Virus record (IMG/VR): IMGVR_UViG_3300036944_000394
Coordinates: 1-28,157 of that record
Strand: one strand, 5' to 3'
DNA: 28,157 nt
Source of the DNA: a virus
This document shows, in pieces, positions 22,233 to 28,157 of this stretch (the stretch's first letter is position 1; the number at the start of each line of letters is the position of its first letter). Under the pieces are notes generated by a model, which saw only the letters and a list, made by a program, of their open reading frames with translations, did not search any database and was not told where the DNA came from. The position numbers and the translations under genes are program-made.

Positions 22233-22293
22233 TCATTTTCCTTGGCCTTCTGGCTCCTGCCCCTGCCGCACATATGCCGCAGGGGTTTTTTTT
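22233..22293 (+). ncRNA. Candidate small RNA (about 60 nt)
   Basis: Bounded by the predicted promoter at 22198-22226 and the intrinsic terminator at 22260-22293. The 5' part (22233-22245, tcattttccttgg) is perfectly complementary over 13 bases to the ribosome binding site of the mRNA for the gene at 21881, and over 11 bases to that at 20490. It could therefore repress both. The alternative is that this is a dead copy of the same leader sequence and the match reflects common origin only. Confidence 0.35.
22260..22293 (+). terminator. Intrinsic terminator, rightward
   Basis: CCCCTGC (22260-22266) pairs with GCAGGGG (22279-22285), with three further pairs (GCA/TGC) inside, followed directly by eight T residues on the plus strand. 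The orientation is rightward, opposite to all annotated genes nearby. It would end a short rightward transcript and prevent antisense reading into the primase gene. Confidence 0.85.
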
Positions 22294-22331
22294 GCCTCCC
22301 ATTATCATACTTACGCCCGACAGCATCGGCA

Positions 22332-22457
22332 GGGGTACAAAGGTACACCCCTATAGGGGTGTGTACCCTTTTGTACCCCATAAACCGGCTTTTTGCCCCC
22401 TTTTTGGGTACAGGTACAAAAAGTCGTTTGTACCCCTCTGTACCCTTTTGTACCCCC
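22332..22457. repeat. GTAC inverted-repeat array (possible replication origin)
   Basis: Nine GTAC tetramers lie in about 120 bp, arranged as GGGGTACAAA/TTTGTACCCC and TGTACCC units. Two large imperfect hairpins result: 22332-22379, centred on CTATAG, and 22406-22445, with loop AAGTCG. The array lies directly after the primase-helicase gene and is not credibly coding; the only frame across it begins with TTG and runs through the terminator. Iteron-like origin, or a set of protein-binding sites, is the best guess. Confidence 0.6.
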
Positions 22458-22459
22458 AA

Positions 22460-24472
22460 CTATTTGCCATTTTTTCTCATCATCATCGCGCTGGATTGAG
22501 CATCATCAATAACAATCCATCCGTGCTCATGGGCGGCGATTACCTCGCTGATAAGCAAGTCTGCTACCGGCCTGCCAGCCTGTGACGGCTTCGCATAAAG
22601 TTTGGCACTGGCTTCCTTCACGCCGAGATTGTTGACGACGTACTCAATAAAGCCGCTGCGAGAAAGATATGGCCGCTCCTCTCTTTCCTCCGCGCCAGAG
22701 GCCCACCAAGCCGACTCGAACAACTTGCGGTGCTTGGATAGCTTATCTATCTTCTCAGCCTTCGCGGGCGCTTCAGCGGCGACCACGACCGCGCTCGTCA
22801 CCTGCTCGCCGTCCTCATCGAGCCAGCCCGTGACCGGGACCGACTTCAGGTGGACATAGAGCGGCATCGCCATTTCAGCGTCCTTGCTCTTTCGCTGGAT
22901 AATCTCAATCGGGGCGTCCTCGCTCTTGGGCGGCACCACGCTGATCTCGATGTCCAGTGCCCCGCGCCATGCAGAGCTGCCCCGCGCCCGGTGCTGGACC
23001 TCCTCGCTCACGCCGGTGTGATGCACCAGCAGGACTGAGCAGGCGAACTCACTCATCAGGCTGCCGCAGGCGTCGAGCATCGTCTTTGCGTCCTGTGCGG
23101 AATTCTCGTCACCAAGCAGGAAGCGGTGCAGGGTGTCGACGATAATAATGCTCGGAGCTATCGACCCGCCTCTTATCGCGTCCCGCACTCTCTGATACCC
23201 GGCAGGCGTGTTCAGGTCGCACCCGTCTTTGCTCAGATACATATCGAGAGCGCCCGCACTGTGATGCTGCTTCCACGCTGCTATCCTCCCGCGCAAGCCG
23301 TGATGGCCTTCCCCGGCAAGATAGACCACCGTGCCGGTCTTGACCCGGTTGCCGTGCCATGTGTCAAAGCCCGCCGCGATGTTGAGGCACATATCGAGCA
23401 CCACGAAAGTCTTGCCCCCGCCAGACGGCCCGTGGACCATAATCAGCGCGTCCTGCTGTAGCCAGTGCTTGACCAGCCAGCCGATAGGAGCGGGCTGAGC
23501 GCAGAAAGAATCGGCGTGTATGAGCCAGCCGTCGGTTTTCGGCAGCAGCAGCCCGATCAGGTCATGCCCGGCTTGTGCGTAGTCGTTCGCATCACCCGGC
23601 AGGGGCGGCATGATTACCCTCGCGCCGTACTTCGCCGCTGCTTGCTCGGCGTATCTCATGCCGACGCCTGACTCATCATTGTCGGCCACGATCACCAGAT
23701 CGGCATGGGTGCGCCGGATGATCTCAGCCACGGGCACAAGGTTGCTCGCACTATAAGAGACGAACACGGGAGCGCCGGTCACTTCGTGAATCGTCGCAGC
23801 GGTCGCAAAGCCCTCAGCCAGATAGACCGTCTGTGCCCCGTCGATGACGCCGACGCTCCAGAAGCGCGAGCCGGTCGCGCCGCCTTGATGGTACTTCTTA
23901 TCTCCGTCTGCGCTGATGTATTGCAGGGAGGATAGCTGGCCGTCCTCGTCGTATAGAGGCACGATCAGCCGCCCGTCGCCGGTTACTCTCGCCCCGTGGG
24001 GCTGGACCCCTTTGCGAGAAAGGTACGGATGGTCGGCACTGGCCGCGCCTGCGTTGCTCCAGATTTCTGTCACCGTGTCCGCTGCCACTTCCCTCGACCG
24101 CGCCTGCTCCTCATCCCGCGCCTTTCGCGCCTCTGCCATGCGGCGACTGTTCGCCATCTCCTCTGCGACAGTCAGCTTCCTGCCAATGTCCGCTTTGAAC
24201 GGGTGCTCCAGCCCCAGCCGCCAGCAACCGAAGTGCCCCGCCGGGACGCCATCGAGGAAGCCGATATAAAAGCCGCTTTTGTCCTGCCCGCCTCGGCCTT
24301 TGGTGCCAGTGCGGAAGCGGTGAATTTTGCCATCGAATACGATATGGTCAGGCGCTTCAAGGCCCGCCGCGATCATCGCGTCGCGCATCTGCAATTCTGG
24401 CGGCGTCACTATTATTGTCTGCGCTGCCGGTGGCGACCACGGCCCGCCGAGGATGTTAGTCAAATCTGCCAT
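22460..24472 (-). CDS. Primase-helicase (TOPRIM plus RecA-fold)
   Basis: 670 aa. An N-terminal primase-like region (about 30-205) has KSGFYIGFLDGVPAGHFGCW. The TOPRIM domain has YLAEGFATAATIHEVTG with E220 and VIVADNDESGVG with D264/D266. Then comes a RecA/RepA-like helicase with Walker A GPSGGGKT (348-355), Walker B SIIIVDT (441-447) and VHHTG (483-487). It would unwind and prime phage DNA at the fork. No Cys4 zinc finger is visible at the N-terminus. The ATG shares a base with the HTH-gene stop (TAATG). The C-terminal 110 residues resemble a winged helix and may bind the repeat array next door. Confidence 0.88.
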   Translation of the reverse strand: MADLTNILGGPWSPPAAQTIIVTPPELQMRDAMIAAGLEAPDHIVFDGKIHRFRTGTKGRGGQDKSGFYIGFLDGVPAGHFGCWRLGLEHPFKADIGRKLTVAEEMANSRRMAEARKARDEEQARSREVAADTVTEIWSNAGAASADHPYLSRKGVQPHGARVTGDGRLIVPLYDEDGQLSSLQYISADGDKKYHQGGATGSRFWSVGVIDGAQTVYLAEGFATAATIHEVTGAPVFVSYSASNLVPVAEIIRRTHADLVIVADNDESGVGMRYAEQAAAKYGARVIMPPLPGDANDYAQAGHDLIGLLLPKTDGWLIHADSFCAQPAPIGWLVKHWLQQDALIMVHGPSGGGKTFVVLDMCLNIAAGFDTWHGNRVKTGTVVYLAGEGHHGLRGRIAAWKQHHSAGALDMYLSKDGCDLNTPAGYQRVRDAIRGGSIAPSIIIVDTLHRFLLGDENSAQDAKTMLDACGSLMSEFACSVLLVHHTGVSEEVQHRARGSSAWRGALDIEISVVPPKSEDAPIEIIQRKSKDAEMAMPLYVHLKSVPVTGWLDEDGEQVTSAVVVAAEAPAKAEKIDKLSKHRKLFESAWWASGAEEREERPYLSRSGFIEYVVNNLGVKEASAKLYAKPSQAGRPVADLLISEVIAAHEHGWIVIDDAQSSAMMMRKNGK

Positions 24473-24657
24473 TATTGTGCTGCCCCTTGGAAGTAGGCGG
24501 TCAGCCGCCGCATGGTCTCGAACGTCGGGTTTTTCTTCTCGCCGTCCCGAATTGCCAGCAGCGTGTTGTAGTGTAGCCGCGCCCCATCTGCCACGACAGC
24601 CAGCCGCCTATCCGCCAGCTTTTCCCGTATTTCGTCTAACTGCATGATTTCATTCAT
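24472..24657 (-). CDS. Cro-like HTH repressor
   Basis: 61 aa starting MNEIMQLDEIREKLADRRLA. The HTH covers LAVVADGARLHYNTLLAIRD (about 19-38), followed by GEKKNPTFETMRRLTAYF, a typical XRE-family end. The size and lack of a dimerisation or cleavage domain fit Cro-type proteins. AAGGAA lies before the ATG at 24657; the longer frame to 24861 overlaps the operator and the rightward gene and is rejected. It is the first leftward gene after the divergent operators, so autoregulation is likely. Confidence 0.8.
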   Translation of the reverse strand: MNEIMQLDEIREKLADRRLAVVADGARLHYNTLLAIRDGEKKNPTFETMRRLTAYFQGAAQ

Positions 24658-24682
24658 ATTTATAAATTCCTTCGAAAGTGTG

Positions 24683-24711
24683 TTTACATAGTAATATAAA
24701 TTAGTTATATT
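24683..24711 (+). promoter_or_regulatory. Rightward early promoter with operator
   Basis: TTTACA (24683-24688), a 17-base spacer and TATATT (24706-24711). The start would lie near 24718, 44 bases before the ATG at 24762. A TTTACA-type operator, degenerate on one side (24683-24695), covers the -35 box. Confidence 0.7.
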
Positions 24712-24716
24712 GTAAA
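24688..24716 (-). promoter_or_regulatory. Leftward early promoter with operator
   Basis: On the minus strand TTTACA (24711-24716), a 17-base spacer and TACTAT (24688-24693). It overlaps the rightward promoter face to face. Its operator (24704-24716) is centred 21 bp, two helical turns, from the other, which would let two dimers cooperate. It would serve the HTH and primase genes. Confidence 0.6.
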
Positions 24717-24761
24717 CCACATCGCAACCGGATAGGCCGAACGCGATGACAAGGAGACACA

Positions 24762-25430
24762 ATGGCAATACAACTGAAGAACACGGCCCAAGTTGCCGTG
24801 AATGGCTTGAAAGTGCTGGTCTACGGTCATGCCGGGGCAGGCAAGACAACGCTGGCGGCAAGTATGCCAGCGCCGATTATCATCTCAGCAGAAGGCGGCT
24901 TGCTGTCTATAAAAGATGCAGGCCTCGACTACATCGAGGTCAACTCGATGGATAGTCTGATGGAAGCCTTTGAGTATGTCGTTGCAAGCGGTGAAAAGTA
25001 CGCATCGGTCGTGCTCGACAGCATCAGCGAGATAGGCGAGGTGGTCTTGATTCACGAGAAGCGAATCAACAAAGATGGACGCGCGGCATACGGGGAAATG
25101 GCGGTCCAGATGACGTCCATCATCCGGGCATTCCGCGACCTTGCTGGCAAGCACGTTCTGATGACAGCAAAAGTGGAAAAGTCTCAGGATGAATCCGGGC
25201 GGATCCTCTACGCTCCGTCGATGCCGGGTGCAAAGGTCGGGCAGCAACTACCTTACTTCTTTGACGAAGTGCTGGCCCTGCGCGTAGAAAAGGACGCCGA
25301 AGGAATTGCACAGCGAGCAATCATGTGCGACAGCGACGGCCTCTGGCTGGCGAAAGACCGCAGCGGAAAGCTCGACGCATGGGAAGCACCTGATATGGGC
25401 GCAATCATCGCCAAGATTGGTGGCGTATGA
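24762..25430 (+). CDS. RecA-fold ATPase, Sak4-like recombinase
   Basis: 222 aa. Walker A GHAGAGKT (22-29), then APIIISAEGG, Walker B SVVLDSISE (82-90), and KHVLMTAKVEKSQDE as a sensor region: the pattern of phage AAA_24/Sak4 single-domain RecA-like proteins that promote strand annealing with an SSB partner. The next genes (DUF669-like, nuclease, helicase) are the usual companions. AAGGAG lies six bases before the ATG. First gene of the rightward operon. Confidence 0.85.
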   Translation: MAIQLKNTAQVAVNGLKVLVYGHAGAGKTTLAASMPAPIIISAEGGLLSIKDAGLDYIEVNSMDSLMEAFEYVVASGEKYASVVLDSISEIGEVVLIHEKRINKDGRAAYGEMAVQMTSIIRAFRDLAGKHVLMTAKVEKSQDESGRILYAPSMPGAKVGQQLPYFFDEVLALRVEKDAEGIAQRAIMCDSDGLWLAKDRSGKLDAWEAPDMGAIIAKIGGV

Positions 25431-25810
25431 ACCTGTCCGATTTGTCAGCCCAATGGATTGCGGCCAAGGAAGCCGAGAAGTCAGCGCAAGATGCCCGCCG
25501 ACTGATCGAGGACAGAATGCTGTCCCTAATCGGCCTGCCAGAAGCTTTTGATGGCACCGAAAACGCCGCCGCTGGTGAATACAAGATCAAGCTGGTCGGT
25601 CGCTTGAACACCAAGATCGACGCCGACCGCCTTCAGGAAATCGCTATCGAAAACGGCCTGACTGAGCACCTGTCGAGCCTGTTCCGCTGGAAGCCCGAAA
25701 TCAATGTCAAAGTCTGGCGAGCGGCAGACGAAAGCATCACGAACACCCTGCTCGAAGCAATTACAACAACACCCGGACGCCCGTCCTTTGCAATCACTTC
25801 AGGAGAATAA
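25427..25810 (+). CDS. DUF7173-like phage protein
   Basis: 127 aa. An N-terminal coiled coil (AQWIAAKEAEKSAQDARRLI) is followed by DRMLSLIGLPEAFDGTEN, YKIKLVGRLNTKIDADRLQE and LSSLFRWKPEINVKVW, and an end PGRPSFAIT. I recall this arrangement from the phage DUF7173 family found next to Sak4/DUF669 genes, but the number is from memory. No catalytic motif is visible. The ATG overlaps the previous stop as ATGA. A role in recombination is inferred from the neighbours. Confidence 0.65.
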   Translation: MNLSDLSAQWIAAKEAEKSAQDARRLIEDRMLSLIGLPEAFDGTENAAAGEYKIKLVGRLNTKIDADRLQEIAIENGLTEHLSSLFRWKPEINVKVWRAADESITNTLLEAITTTPGRPSFAITSGE

Positions 25811-25812
25811 GA

Positions 25813-26295
25813 ATGGCTTTTTTAAACGAAACCTTCAGCACCGACGAACTGCCAAAAGGCACTGGCGGAGACTTCACGCCGCTGCCAGATGGCTGGTACA
25901 CGGCAAGCATCGCAGCGGCAAGCCTTGAGACCACGAAGGCGGGCACCGGGCAGTACATCAAGGTGCGCTATGACATCACCGGCCCGACGCATCAGGGGAG
26001 AGTTGTTTTCGGCAACCTCAATATCCGCAACCCGAACCCGGAAGCAGAGAAAATAGGTCGCCAGCAGTTGGGTGACCTGCTGCGCTCCATCGGCATTGCG
26101 AAGGTCTCCGACACCGATCAGCTTATCGGCAATCGCTGCTCGATTAAGCTGGTGACAAAGACCTCGGACGGCTACGAGCCGTCGAACGAGATCAAAGGCT
26201 GGAAGGCCATCGAAGGCGGGTCGATTCCCAAGCCAGCAGCAAGCCCGAGCACCCCGGCGTCAGCACCAGCAAGCCCACCGTGGGCGAAAAAGTAA
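25813..26295 (+). CDS. DUF669 protein, probable ssDNA-binding protein
   Basis: 160 aa. The DUF669 pattern is DGWYTASIAAASLETTKAGT, GQYIKVRYDITGPTHQGRVV and FGNLNIRNPNPEAEKIGRQQ, then LLRSIGIAKVSDTDQLIGNR. An OB-fold is expected. The C-terminus is a Pro/Ser/Ala-rich flexible linker ending PPWAKK, resembling an SSB-type tail but basic instead of acidic. AGGAG seven bases upstream of the ATG supports the start. It probably works with the Sak4-like ATPase. Confidence 0.8.
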   Translation: MAFLNETFSTDELPKGTGGDFTPLPDGWYTASIAAASLETTKAGTGQYIKVRYDITGPTHQGRVVFGNLNIRNPNPEAEKIGRQQLGDLLRSIGIAKVSDTDQLIGNRCSIKLVTKTSDGYEPSNEIKGWKAIEGGSIPKPAASPSTPASAPASPPWAKK

Positions 26296-26296
26296 C

Positions 26297-26332
26297 AAGG
26301 AGCGGGGCGGGAGACCGCCCCTGTCTTATATG
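26297..26332 (+). promoter_or_regulatory. SD-hairpin-start element of the nuclease gene
   Basis: AAGGAG (26297-26302) lies 27 bases from the ATG at 26330, too far for normal use. Between them is a perfect 7-bp stem, GGGGCGG (26304-26310) with CCGCCCC (26315-26321), and a GAGA tetraloop of GNRA type. Folding brings the two to nine bases apart, the normal spacing. T4 gene 38 is a known case of this kind. Confidence 0.6.
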
Positions 26333-27358
26333 AAAATACCAGAATCAATCAACACATTATCCGCCATGATTGACGCCGCGCACGAAGACCGCGCAGAGCG
26401 CCCCAGAAGCCACATGGGGTGTTCACAGCTCGGTGAGGTATGTGAGCGCAAGCTGTGGCTGTCATTCCGCTGGGCAACGCCAGAGGAGTTTAGTGGTCGC
26501 ATCCTGCGCCTGTTCCGTCGCGGGCAGATGGAGGAAGCCACCGCAGTATCAGACCTCCGCGCTGCCGGGTGCCATGTGACCGATACTGGTGAGAGCCAGA
26601 GCCGGGTCAGTTTCGGCTGTCATGTCTCCGGCAGCATCGACGGCATCATCAAGTCTGGTGTGCCTGAGTCACCTGCAAAGCCGCACGTCCTTGAGGTAAA
26701 AACGCACAGTCTGAAATCGTTCAATGAGCTGCAAACCAAAGGCGTTCAGATCGCGAAGCCGCTGCATTGGGCGCAAATGCAGACCTATATGCTCGGCGCA
26801 AAGGTGGACCGCGCCTTGTATTACGCCGTCTGCAAGGATGACGACCGTATCTATACCGAGCGCGTGCGCCTGTGCGAAGAATCAGCGATGGCATACGTTG
26901 CACGGGGCCAGCGCATTGCGTTGACTGAGCGCATGCCAGAGCCGATTGCGGGGGCTTCGCCAGCTTGGTATCAATGCAAGTTTTGCCCGTCGTATGACTT
27001 CTGCCACAAGACCAAAACAACGACGCAAGCCAACTGCCGCACCTGCTCACACTCCACGCCGAAAGAGGATGGCACTTGGCACTGCGCCAGATGGGGCGAC
27101 AGCATACCGAGAGAGGCGCAACACGTCGGTTGCGATAGCCACGTCGTGCATCCTGACCTTGTGCCGTGGACACTGGCGGGCGGGTCAGGCGACTGGTCGG
27201 CAATTTATGAGATTTATGACGGGCAGACGGGCAGAGAGGTTATCAACGGCGAGGACGGCTATCACAGCAGTGAACTGCTTGCGAACCTGCCGCTGGCACT
27301 CAGTAGTGATGAAAACGTGGCGGCACTGCGTGAACAATTCGGAGCACGGATATGCTGA
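26330..27358 (+). CDS. PD-(D/E)XK nuclease, Cas4/AddB-like with Fe-S Cys set
   Basis: 342 aa. Active-site candidates are GSIDG (D104) and LEVKT (E122, K124). Cysteines C38 (in GEVCERKLWL) and C216, C219 and C225 (CKFCPSYDFC, a CX2CX5C set) match the four-Cys iron-sulphur cluster of Cas4 and AddB nucleases. A second group, C236, C239, C252 and C268, follows and could bind zinc. It probably resects DNA ends to feed the Sak4-like ATPase. The start codon is preceded by a hairpin between it and its Shine-Dalgarno. The stop overlaps the helicase start. Confidence 0.85.
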   Translation: MKIPESINTLSAMIDAAHEDRAERPRSHMGCSQLGEVCERKLWLSFRWATPEEFSGRILRLFRRGQMEEATAVSDLRAAGCHVTDTGESQSRVSFGCHVSGSIDGIIKSGVPESPAKPHVLEVKTHSLKSFNELQTKGVQIAKPLHWAQMQTYMLGAKVDRALYYAVCKDDDRIYTERVRLCEESAMAYVARGQRIALTERMPEPIAGASPAWYQCKFCPSYDFCHKTKTTTQANCRTCSHSTPKEDGTWHCARWGDSIPREAQHVGCDSHVVHPDLVPWTLAGGSGDWSAIYEIYDGQTGREVINGEDGYHSSELLANLPLALSSDENVAALREQFGARIC

Positions 27359-28157
27359 GAGAATACCAACAACGATCAATCGACCAGCTTTACAGATGGT
27401 TCGGTGATGGCGGCAATGGCAACCCCTGCATTGTCCTCCCGACCGGCAGCGGCAAGAGTCACATCGTTGCCGAGCTTTGCAGGGACGCGCTCCAGAATTG
27501 GCCTGAGACCCGAATACTGATGCTGACTCACGTTCGGGAATTGATCGCACAGAACGCCGAAAAAATGCGCCAGCACTGGAAAGGCGCACCGCTCGGAATC
27601 TACTCCGCCGGTCTCGGAAAGCGCAACTTGTCCGAGCCGATAACTTTTGCTGGCATACAGTCGGTGCGAAACAAGGCCGACCAGATCGGGCACGTCGATC
27701 TGATAATCGTTGACGAGTGCCACCTGATCGGCCACAACGACGGAGGTGGCTATAGAACGCTGATCGCTGATCTGCTGGAGATCAACCCGGCCCTGCGCGT
27801 GATCGGCCTGACAGCAACGCCGTACCGCTTAGGGCACGGCATGATTACAGACAAACCCGCGCTATTCGATGCCTTGATCGAGCCGGTCAGCATCGAGGAG
27901 CTGGTGCATAAAAAATACCTTGCACCGCTTCGCTCCAAGGTCACGACTGAGAAACTCAGCACCGACGGCTTGCATAAGCGAGGCGGTGAATTTATCGACA
28001 GCGAAATGCAGGCAGCTTTCGACACCGATCTGCACAACGAGGCGGTCGTTTCAGAGGTGATAAGGCTCGCGGGAGATCGCAAAGCATGGCTGTTCTTTTG
28101 CGCCGGGGTACAGCACGCGCAGAACATTGCGGCCATGCTCAAAGAGAACGGAATATC
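27352..28157 (+). CDS. SF2 DECH-box helicase (partial, cut by window edge)
   Basis: The first 268 codons of a gene running off the right edge. It starts MLREYQQRSIDQLYRWFGDG, with motif I PTGSGKS (30-36), motif II DECH (121-124) and motif III TATP (154-157). HVREL (60-64) and the start of domain 2 (WLFFCAGVQHAQNI) are also visible. This is the pattern of RadD/UvsW/Ssl2-like helicases acting on branched or damaged DNA. The ATG overlaps the nuclease stop by seven bases, so nuclease and helicase are co-translated. Confidence 0.9.
   Translation, partial: MLREYQQRSIDQLYRWFGDGGNGNPCIVLPTGSGKSHIVAELCRDALQNWPETRILMLTHVRELIAQNAEKMRQHWKGAPLGIYSAGLGKRNLSEPITFAGIQSVRNKADQIGHVDLIIVDECHLIGHNDGGGYRTLIADLLEINPALRVIGLTATPYRLGHGMITDKPALFDALIEPVSIEELVHKKYLAPLRSKVTTEKLSTDGLHKRGGEFIDSEMQAAFDTDLHNEAVVSEVIRLAGDRKAWLFFCAGVQHAQNIAAMLKENGI

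Noticed and set aside
22226-22459. 77-aa minus-strand open frame downstream of the primase-helicase gene
   Set aside because: It begins with TTG without a ribosome binding site, runs through the GTAC repeats and the terminator hairpin, and its peptide is low in typical coding character.
24658-24861. N-terminal extension of the HTH protein with an apparent lipoprotein-like stretch
   Set aside because: It would read through the divergent operators and the start of the rightward ATPase gene; the ATG at 24657 has its own binding site and gives a normal Cro-like length.

Overview
The window looks like about 28 kb of a long-tailed (siphovirus-type) phage or prophage of a Gram-negative, probably proteobacterial, host. 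The main reasons are the order of structural genes (small and large terminase, DUF4055-type portal, Mu F-like protein, scaffold, P22-type coat protein, connectors, tail tube, frameshifted tail chaperone, tape measure), the very dense packing with ATGA/TAATG gene overlaps, and strong AAGGAG-type ribosome binding sites. No rRNA, tRNA, CRISPR, IS element, integrase or attachment site is visible. Whether the phage is temperate cannot be decided from this window.

Layout. Everything from 24657 down to 1 is read leftward (minus strand); everything from 24762 to the right edge is read rightward. Between them (24658-24761) is a divergent promoter region controlled by a small Cro-like HTH protein. Leftward from it come the HTH gene, a TOPRIM primase/RecA-fold helicase (22460-24472), a non-coding region with tandem inverted repeats, a terminator and a possible small RNA (22196-22459), and two blocks of small early genes that start at near-identical promoter/operator copies (22143-22181 and 21043-21081). 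A chain of overlapping small genes follows (16949-20490), including ones of 19-47 codons and a SleB-type cell-wall hydrolase. Then come a DUF6378-type protein, dUTPase, a ParB-domain protein and a cytosine-C5 methyltransferase. The late genes run from TerS (14442) to the tail genes at the left edge.

Rightward from 24762 there is a recombination/replication cassette: a Sak4-like RecA-fold ATPase, a DUF7173-like protein, a DUF669 ssDNA-binding-like protein, a Cas4/AddB-like PD-(D/E)XK nuclease with an apparent Fe-S Cys set, and a DECH-box SF2 helicase cut by the window edge.

How it fits together. Operators of the form TTTACA-N-TGTAAA overlap the -35 boxes of four predicted promoters, so one repressor could coordinate replication, recombination and the small early genes. 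I see no convincing late promoter. Late genes may be read through from the early operon, with hairpins after the scaffold, coat and tail-tube genes tuning their output. The observations most worth testing are the predicted small RNA complementary to ribosome binding sites of two phage genes, the GTAC inverted-repeat array beside the primase gene, the stem-loop between Shine-Dalgarno and start codon of the nuclease gene, and the shuffled-module gene block at 17.5-19.3 kb, which contains the relic of an internally deleted gene.
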